A stretch of DNA of 14,519 nt, taken from positions 1-14,519 of the forward strand of contig JAFGOG010000149.1 of NCBI GenBank assembly GCA_016926595.1. The letters are read 5' to 3'. Position numbers and translations under genes: made by a program. Positions within the stretch are counted from its first letter, which is position 1. Every line of letters begins with the position of its first letter. This DNA is from Anaerolineae bacterium (GTDB lineage Bacteria; Chloroflexota; Anaerolineae; JAAYZQ01). Below are positions 6,467 to 11,558 of the stretch, one piece after another. The notes beneath the pieces are model-generated. The model was given only the letters and a program-made list of their open reading frames with translations. It did no database searches and was not told the DNA's origin.

Positions 6467-8439
6467 AGGCAGCCGACATCCTGCTCACTGATGGCCTGGT
6501 GGTCACGGTGAATGCCTTGGGAGAGATCATCCCCCAAGGCGCAATTGCTATTAAGGGCGGCCGGATCGTCGACGTTGGAGCGACTGAGGCGATCACCGCC
6601 GAATGGCAGGCGCCCGAGATAGTCGATTGCCGGGGGATGGCTATTCTACCCGGTCTGATCAATGCCCATAGCCACGTGCCGATGAGCCTGCTGCGCGGGC
6701 TGGCCGATGACCTGCGGCTCGACGTGTGGCTGTTTGGCTATATGCTGCCGGTGGAGCGCGAGTTTGTTGGCCCCGAGTTCTGCCGGTGGGGGACGTTGCT
6801 GTCGTGCGCGGAGATGATCCGTTCCGGCGTCACCTGCTTTGCCGACATGTACTATTACGAGCACGTGGTTGCCGAGGCAGCGGCTGAGGCGGGGATGCGA
6901 GCGGTGTGCGCCGAGACGATTATGAAGTGGCCCACTCCCGATGCCGAGAGTTATGATGAGAGCCTGGCCATGTGCCGTCGCTTTGTCGAGACCTGGCGGG
7001 ACCATCCCCTGGTCACCCCGGCGGTTGGTCCCCATTCACCCGAGACGACCACGCCTGAACTGCTCCAGGAGTCGGCGCGGTTGGCCGCCGAGTATGGCGT
7101 GCCGCTGCTGATCCACATCGCCGAGACGGCCAGCGGCGCCGACGAGGCGCACGCCTTGTATGGGACATCTTCGATCGAGGTGCTGGATAGGTTGGGCATA
7201 TTGGGGCAGCGGGTGGTGGCTGCCCACTGTGTCCACGTCACTGCTGGGGAACGGGCGATCATGGCTGCGCGTGGGGTGGGCGCGGCTCACTGCCCGACCA
7301 GCAACCTGAAGCTGGCCAGCGGAGTGGCCGACGTGGTGGCCCTGCTGGAGGCGGGAGCTGAGGTCAGCATCGGCACTGATGGTCAGGCCAGCAATAACGA
7401 TCAGGATATGTTCGAGGAGATGCACCTGGCGGCGCTGTTGCCCAAGGGGATTCGCCTGGATCCGACGGCAATGCCGGCCCGGAAGGCCTTTGAGCTGGCC
7501 ACTATCGGCGGGGCGCGGGTGTTGGGGCTGGATCAGATCACCGGCTCGCTGGAGGTGGGCAAACAGGCCGATATAGCAGTCGTGGCGCTCGACTGCGTCC
7601 ACAACGCGCCCCATTTTGTCGATCTGTCGCGTGACAATATCTATTCGCAGTTGGTTTACGCGGCCAAAAGCGAGGACGTGCAGCACGTGTTGATCGGCGG
7701 TCGGTGGGTGATGCGCGAACGGCGGCTGTTGACCATTGACGAGGCGCAGGTGCGCCTCGAGGCGCAGCGGATCGCCGGTCAGGTAGGGGCATTCCTGGCT
7801 CGCCGCGAGCAGAGCCTGCTCGACAAGCTGGTGGCGTTGGGCGCTCTGCAGTGGGGCGAGACGTACGAGGTGCAGGTCAAGGTTCGTGTGGCCCCTCTGG
7901 GCGAAGAGGCGCTGGTGGCTAGGTTGTTGACCTGCCCCCAGGTCATGGTCATCAAGCCGAGCGGGCGCAAGCAGTACGATACCTATTTTCTGTTCGATGA
8001 TCCGCAGCAGGGGGTCATCCGCTACCGCGAGGATTATCTGTTGGACCGAGACCTTGAGGTCAAGCCGATCTACAACCTGACGCTGCGCGGCCCGACGGTG
8101 GAGCGTGAATATTCCGATTCGATTGTGCTGTCCAGGTCGCGGTTTACGGCCAGCGCCGACCGCAGTCTGCGCTTCTATCGCGAGTATTTCCAGCCCCAGT
8201 CCGAAAAGCGTGTGGACAAGATCCGGCGCAGGTGGCACGTCAAGTACAAGGGGGTCGAGTTTGCGGTAAACATCGACCGCTTGACCCAACCCCCGTCGGA
8301 CGAGGTCTATTTAGAGATCAAGGCCCGCACCTGGAGCAAGCAGGATGCGCTGCAAAAGGCAGAGATGATCTCAGAGATCCTCGACCTGTTGACTGTGGAC
8401 AAGGCCGGGCTGGTCCGGGATGAATATGTGACGCTGTAG
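6463..8439 (+). CDS. mtaD: 5'-methylthioadenosine/S-adenosylhomocysteine deaminase fused to a CYTH domain
   Basis: 658 residues in one uninterrupted frame. Residues 1 to about 430 form an amidohydrolase of the MTA/SAH deaminase group, which converts MTA or SAH to the inosyl forms and ammonia. The metal/catalytic set is complete: LPGLINAHSH (H69, H71), LLIHIAET (H218, E221), AAHCVH (H255), GTDG (D305). The group signatures PTSNLKLASG and ASNNDQDMFEEM are present. After a linker, residues about 466-658 read as a CYTH (triphosphate tunnel) domain: EVQVKVRV (469-476), GVIRYRED, YNLTLRGPT (537-545), KYKGVEFAVNIDRL, VYLEIK (615-620). The signature ExExK is ExQxK (E469, Q471, K473) and the late ExE is E618-x-K620, so catalysis by this domain is doubtful. 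I chose GTG 6463 (GTGA overlap, GAGGG 6 bases upstream) over an in-frame TTG at 6442. Confidence 0.9.
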   Translation: MKAADILLTDGLVVTVNALGEIIPQGAIAIKGGRIVDVGATEAITAEWQAPEIVDCRGMAILPGLINAHSHVPMSLLRGLADDLRLDVWLFGYMLPVEREFVGPEFCRWGTLLSCAEMIRSGVTCFADMYYYEHVVAEAAAEAGMRAVCAETIMKWPTPDAESYDESLAMCRRFVETWRDHPLVTPAVGPHSPETTTPELLQESARLAAEYGVPLLIHIAETASGADEAHALYGTSSIEVLDRLGILGQRVVAAHCVHVTAGERAIMAARGVGAAHCPTSNLKLASGVADVVALLEAGAEVSIGTDGQASNNDQDMFEEMHLAALLPKGIRLDPTAMPARKAFELATIGGARVLGLDQITGSLEVGKQADIAVVALDCVHNAPHFVDLSRDNIYSQLVYAAKSEDVQHVLIGGRWVMRERRLLTIDEAQVRLEAQRIAGQVGAFLARREQSLLDKLVALGALQWGETYEVQVKVRVAPLGEEALVARLLTCPQVMVIKPSGRKQYDTYFLFDDPQQGVIRYREDYLLDRDLEVKPIYNLTLRGPTVEREYSDSIVLSRSRFTASADRSLRFYREYFQPQSEKRVDKIRRRWHVKYKGVEFAVNIDRLTQPPSDEVYLEIKARTWSKQDALQKAEMISEILDLLTVDKAGLVRDEYVTL

Positions 8440-8446
8440 TATTTCA

Positions 8447-8473
8447 CTCCCGTAGGTCCTTAACCTGCGGGAG
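8447..8473 (+). repeat. Palindromic hairpin repeat, copy B
   Basis: CTCCCGTAGGT, loop CCTTA, ACCTGCGGGAG: an 11-bp stem with one G.T wobble (8453/8467), starting 8 bases after the mtaD stop. It shares AACCTGCGGGAGG with copy A (783-795). The substitution relative to a perfect CCCGCAGGT arm is again C to T in the left arm, so pairing survives in plus-strand RNA. It could stabilise the mtaD mRNA end; no T-tract follows. Confidence 0.7.
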
Positions 8474-8488
8474 GATATGTCGAGTGAT

Positions 8489-8544
8489 CATCCTCCCACC
8501 CCCCAAAGGAGCCTGGTTCAGGTTTCCCAAGCCGCGGGAGGATG
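8489..8544. repeat. Degenerate palindromic repeat, copy C, within a wider inverted repeat
   Basis: CAGGTTTCCCAAGCCGCGGG (8519-8538) and the following AGGATG resemble copy A (CAGGTTCCCCAACCTGCGGG). The inner stem is weakened by changes in the right arm. The outer ends CATCCTCCC (8489-8497) and GGGAGGATG (8536-8544) are perfect 9-base inverted arms around 38 bases. It lies directly downstream of the mtnP stop on the minus strand. Confidence 0.5.
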
Positions 8545-8549
8545 GTGGT

Positions 8550-9413
8550 TTAGCCCAGGTATTTGCCTACGATAGGGCGGAGCTGCTCGATCTTGGCCGG
8601 CGGGATCAGGTCACGACTGGTGATGATGGCCGTGGCGAGGGTTTGGCCGCAGTCGCAGGGGCGCTCGTCGGTCAGGAGCGGCACCAGCTTGGCGATTGCC
8701 CGCTTGGTCAGGGCGGCGTTGGCCATCAGGTTGTCGATCAGCATCTGGACGTTGACAGCTTCCTCGGTGTCGTGCCACACGTCATAATCGGTGATATGAG
8801 CCATGGTAGCGTAGCAGATCTCGGCCTCGCGGGCGAGCTGAGCCTCGGGCACGGCGGTCATGCCGATGATGTCAACCCCCCAAGAGCGGTAGATGCGGCT
8901 CTCTGCCTGAGTGCTAAAGCGGGGTCCCTCGATGGTGACAAAGGTACCGTCCATGTGGACGGTGCCGCCTGCCTGCTGGACGGCCTGGTACAGCGCTTGG
9001 CGCAGGTGTTGGCAGAAGGGCTCGGCAAAGCTGATGTGGGCCACCAGGCCGTCGCCAAAGAAGGACAGGTCGCGCTTTTTGGTGTTGTCGTAGATCTGAT
9101 CGGGGATGACGATATGGCGCGGGGCGTACTTTTCTTTCATGCTGCCGCAGGCACTGATGGAGACGATCCGTTCGACTCCCAGGCTCTTGAGCGCCCAGAT
9201 GTTGGCCCGGTAGGGAACCTCAGTGGGCGTCAGCCGGTGGCCGCGTCCATGGCGGGGTAGAAAGGCGATCCGCGTGCCGGCCAGCGTGCCGATGACCAGG
9301 CTGTCTGACGGATCGCCAAAGGGGGTGGCGACGCGTCGTTCCTCTACATTGGTCAGGCCTTCCATGTCGTATATTCCCGATCCGCCAATGACGGCGAGTT
9401 TTACCTCGGCCAT
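8550..9413 (-). CDS. mtnP: S-methyl-5'-thioadenosine phosphorylase
   Basis: 287 residues. MtnP cleaves MTA with phosphate to adenine and methylthioribose-1-phosphate in methionine salvage. Seen: AVIGGSGIYDMEG (7-19), the phosphate site PRHGRGH (53-59), SACGSMKEKYAP (87-98), IEGPRFSTQAESR (161-173), GMT (184-186), and TDYD (208-211), whose aspartates favour 6-aminopurines over inosine/guanosine. The usual length of the family is matched. The ATG has GGAGG 5 bases upstream, and a good promoter lies at 9443-9471. It converges with the MTA/SAH deaminase fusion, which uses the same substrate, so the two may partition MTA between phosphorolysis and deamination. No mtnA or later salvage genes are in the window. 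Confidence 0.95.
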   Translation of the reverse strand: MAEVKLAVIGGSGIYDMEGLTNVEERRVATPFGDPSDSLVIGTLAGTRIAFLPRHGRGHRLTPTEVPYRANIWALKSLGVERIVSISACGSMKEKYAPRHIVIPDQIYDNTKKRDLSFFGDGLVAHISFAEPFCQHLRQALYQAVQQAGGTVHMDGTFVTIEGPRFSTQAESRIYRSWGVDIIGMTAVPEAQLAREAEICYATMAHITDYDVWHDTEEAVNVQMLIDNLMANAALTKRAIAKLVPLLTDERPCDCGQTLATAIITSRDLIPPAKIEQLRPIVGKYLG

Positions 9414-9442
9414 GCATTCCTCCCTGTTGCTGTCATGCGGCG

Positions 9443-9471
9443 ATTATATCATCGAGTGCTAATGGTGACAA
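9443..9471 (-). promoter_or_regulatory. Sigma70-like promoter for mtnP
   Basis: On the minus strand TTGTCA (9471-9466), 17 bases, and a perfect TATAAT (9448-9443), about 30 bases before the mtnP ATG. Its -35 occupies the same bases as the -35 of the opposing ROK-gene promoter (9465-9470). Confidence 0.75.
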
Positions 9472-9493
9472 ATTGGGCGAAAAGTGGTATAAT
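9465..9493 (+). promoter_or_regulatory. Sigma70-like promoter for the ROK kinase-DUF299 operon
   Basis: GTGACA (9465-9470), 17 bases, perfect TATAAT (9488-9493). The predicted start is near 9500, which makes the ATG at 9520 with its own Shine-Dalgarno sequence the natural initiation site. The -35 overlaps the -35 of the divergent mtnP promoter by 5 bases. Confidence 0.75.
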
Positions 9494-9507
9494 GAGGCAT
9501 CTTGACC

Positions 9508-9512
9508 GGGAG
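9508..9512 (+). promoter_or_regulatory. Ribosome binding site deciding the ROK start
   Basis: GGGAG lies 7 bases before ATG 9520. This favours ATG 9520 over the in-frame TTG at 9502, which would sit within about 2 bases of the predicted transcript start. Confidence 0.6.
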
Positions 9513-9519
9513 TCTGATC

Positions 9520-10485
9520 ATGGAAGATCTGGTAATTGCCGTCGATCTGGGGGGGACTCAGTTGCGGGTGGCCGCGTACAGCGGCGGCCGCCACATGGTT
9601 GTTCGTCATGCCGAGCCGACGAAAGCGGCCGAGGGCATGGAGGCGGTGCTAAACCGAATAGTGACCGGCGTCCGTGCGGTGGGCGATGAGGTCGGCTGGG
9701 ATCGCGTCAAAGCTATTGGGGTGTCGGCGCCAGGCCCACTGGATCCGTGGCAGGGTGTGATCTTGTGGGCGCCGAACCTGCCGGGCTGGAAGGATGTCCC
9801 CCTCGGCGAGCGGCTGAGCCAGGCCCTAGATCGTCCCGTCTTGATGGGGAACGACGCTAACCTGGCAGCGTTGGCCGAGCAGAGGCACGGCGCCGGCAAG
9901 GGGTACACCGACATGATCTATATCACGGTTAGTACCGGAATCGGCGGTGGGGTCATCAGCGACAACCGCCTGATCATCGGGCGGCGTGGTTTGGGCGCTG
10001 AGGTGGGCCACATGACGGTGGAGGCCCATGGCCCGGTGTGCAACTGCGGCAACATCGGTTGCCTGGAGACGATGGCTTCGGGCACAGCGCTGGCCCGGCA
10101 GGCGCGCGAGATAGTTGCAGCCGGCATCCGGACTCGCATCGCCGACTTGGTGGGCAGCGACCTGGAGCGGGTCAGCGCCAAGATCATTCATGAAGCAGCC
10201 GAAGACGGCGATCCTGTGGCAGTGGACTTGTGGCGCAAGGCGGGCGTGTACCTGGGCGTCGGCATTGTCAACCTGATGTACCTGTTCGGCCCGGGCGTGA
10301 TCGTCATTGGCGGTGGCTTGACCAAGGCGGGCGATCTGTTGTTTGCGCCGATGAGAGTGACAATACGGCAGAGGATCAAGGAAGTCTATTGGAGGGATTG
10401 CCCCATCGTTCCGCCAGCATTGGGCGACGACGTTTCGCTGATAGGCGCGGCCACGTTGGCGATAGAGGGTCTCAAGGGGGGGTAG
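9520..10485 (+). CDS. ROK-family sugar kinase (glucokinase-like)
   Basis: 321 residues from ATG 9520. ROK kinases phosphorylate hexoses such as glucose with ATP. Seen: the phosphate-1 motif AVDLGGTQLR (7-16), GVSAPGPLD (67-75), APNLPGW (84-90) as in glucokinase-type ROK proteins, catalytic D112 in GNDANLAALAE, STGIGGG (138-144), and the ROK signature with E161 and H164 in AEVGHM. The zinc loop CNCGNIGCLE has C174, C176 and C181. There is no N-terminal helix-turn-helix, so it is an enzyme and not a ROK repressor. A DUF299 gene follows 4 bases later, coupling sugar phosphorylation with control of the PEP-pyruvate node. The exact sugar is not fixed by sequence, but glucose is most likely. Confidence 0.9.
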   Translation: MEDLVIAVDLGGTQLRVAAYSGGRHMVVRHAEPTKAAEGMEAVLNRIVTGVRAVGDEVGWDRVKAIGVSAPGPLDPWQGVILWAPNLPGWKDVPLGERLSQALDRPVLMGNDANLAALAEQRHGAGKGYTDMIYITVSTGIGGGVISDNRLIIGRRGLGAEVGHMTVEAHGPVCNCGNIGCLETMASGTALARQAREIVAAGIRTRIADLVGSDLERVSAKIIHEAAEDGDPVAVDLWRKAGVYLGVGIVNLMYLFGPGVIVIGGGLTKAGDLLFAPMRVTIRQRIKEVYWRDCPIVPPALGDDVSLIGAATLAIEGLKGG

Positions 10486-10489
10486 TGGG

Positions 10490-11323
10490 TTGTCGCAGAG
10501 CCACTCGCACAAGCACGTGGTCTATATCGTGTCTGACGCGACCGGCGCCACCGGAAGGCGGGTAGTCGATGCGGCGCTGACCCAGTTCGGCGGGGCTGAG
10601 GTGACAGTGGAGCAGGTAGCTGGCATCGATGAGGCCGACGAGGTCAGGCAGATTGTGAAGCGGGTGGCTGGCACCGGGGGGACGATTGTTTATACGATGG
10701 TTGTGCCTGAACTGCGCCAGATGATGCTCGATGAAGGGCGACGCCGGCACGTAGTGACCATAGACCTGATGGGGCCGCTGCTGGCCCGCCTGTCGGAAAG
10801 TCTGGAGTTGGCCCCCCTGGCCCGGCCAGGACTGCTCCGCCAGATCGACCAGAGCTATTTGCAGCGCCTGGAGGCGATCGATTATACGGTCCGCCACGAC
10901 GATGGCCGCAACCCGGACGATCTGCCCCAGGCTGACCTAGTGATCGTCGGCGTGTCGCGCACGGGCAAGACACCGCTCAGTATCTTTCTGGCCTACCGCG
11001 GCTGGAAAGTGGCGAACGTGCCGATCATCAAGGACCTGGACCCGCCGCCAGCGCTATCCGTGGTAGACCGGAACCGGATCATCGCCGTGACGATCCAACC
11101 CCTTCGCCTGGCCGAGCTGCGCCAGAGCCGCGTCAACCGGCTGGCCAGGGGAGTGCCTCTCGATTATGCCCGGGCAGAGCATATCCAGTGCGAACTGGAC
11201 TGGGCTGCGCTGATTGTGCGCCGCGAGCGCTGGCCGGTGTTGGACGTGACCAACAAGTCGATTGAAGAGTCGGCGGCAGAGATCGTGGCCCTGCATGGGC
11301 GACGGACAGGGGAAGAACTGTGA
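10490..11323 (+). CDS. Kinase/pyrophosphorylase of the PPDK/PEP synthase regulatory family (DUF299)
   Basis: 277 residues. Members (PDRP1/PpsR) inactivate pyruvate phosphate dikinase or PEP synthase by ADP-dependent threonine phosphorylation and reactivate it by phosphorolysis. Seen: N-terminal VYIVSDATGATGRRV (10-24), the P-loop GVSRTGKTPLS (154-164), KVANVPII (173-180), and the family-typical LDVTNKSIEESA (251-262). The start is TTG 10490, 4 bases after the ROK stop, with a run of G (GGGGGGG, about 10476-10482) as ribosome site. The first residues are His-rich (H5, H7, H9), which is unusual but short. Its target enzyme is not in the window. Whether it acts on PPDK or PEP synthase cannot be read from this protein alone. 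Confidence 0.92.
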   Translation: MSQSHSHKHVVYIVSDATGATGRRVVDAALTQFGGAEVTVEQVAGIDEADEVRQIVKRVAGTGGTIVYTMVVPELRQMMLDEGRRRHVVTIDLMGPLLARLSESLELAPLARPGLLRQIDQSYLQRLEAIDYTVRHDDGRNPDDLPQADLVIVGVSRTGKTPLSIFLAYRGWKVANVPIIKDLDPPPALSVVDRNRIIAVTIQPLRLAELRQSRVNRLARGVPLDYARAEHIQCELDWAALIVRRERWPVLDVTNKSIEESAAEIVALHGRRTGEEL

Positions 11324-11333
11324 CTATTCCCGG

Positions 11334-11558
11334 TCAGCCGCCGCCGATGATGTGGATGACCTGGATCTGATCACCGTCAGCTATTGGCTGAGCGGTGTGC
11401 CGCGCGGGGCCGCCAGAAGCTTGCGGCACAGACGGCACCAGCCTGCCATTTATCGACACGGCGACATAGTGGTGGGTAAAGTTGCAGGCAGCCAGGACAT
11501 CGCCGATCGTCATGCCCTCGTGCCAGGGAATGTCCCATCGGTCGTTAACCCGAACCAT
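11334..11558 (-). CDS. MoaD/ThiS-family sulfur carrier protein linked to AOR
   Basis: 74 residues with a ubiquitin-like beta-grasp character: VNDRWDIPWHEGMTIGDVLAAC, a central YVAVSINGRLVP, and DGDQIQVIHIIGGG at the very end. The terminal Gly-Gly is the residue pair that is adenylated and thiocarboxylated in MoaD and ThiS. The IADGDQIQVIHIIGG ending is ThiS-like, but the location behind an AOR gene argues for a pterin-cofactor role (sulfur donor for the dithiolene, MoaD-like). The ATG overlaps the AOR stop by one base (TAATG on the minus strand, 11556-11560), so it is co-translated. A segment between about residues 43 and 56 (SVPQASGGPARHTA) looks like a small insertion. It ends 10 bases from the convergent DUF299 gene. 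Confidence 0.85.
   Translation of the reverse strand: MVRVNDRWDIPWHEGMTIGDVLAACNFTHHYVAVSINGRLVPSVPQASGGPARHTAQPIADGDQIQVIHIIGGG

Noticed and set aside
7036..8289. Minus-strand open frame of 417 codons
   Set aside because: It is fully antisense to the deaminase-CYTH gene, whose motifs are unmistakable; its His/Gln-rich composition is typical of a GC-driven shadow.
8447..8473. Intrinsic terminator for mtaD
   Set aside because: The stem is strong but no T-run follows on either strand; the shared sequence with 769-792 fits a repeat element better.
8484..9260. Plus-strand open frame of 258 codons over the mtnP gene
   Set aside because: It is antisense to a well-supported MtnP and begins inside the hairpin-repeat region.
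9502..9519. Earlier TTG start for the ROK kinase
   Set aside because: The predicted transcript starts near 9500, and ATG 9520 has GGGAG at proper spacing and the usual ROK N-terminus.
11300..11345. Bidirectional terminator between the convergent DUF299 and MoaD/ThiS genes
   Set aside because: The genes are 10 bases apart; only a weak GGGAA/TTCCC pairing over a long loop is visible and no T-tract follows.
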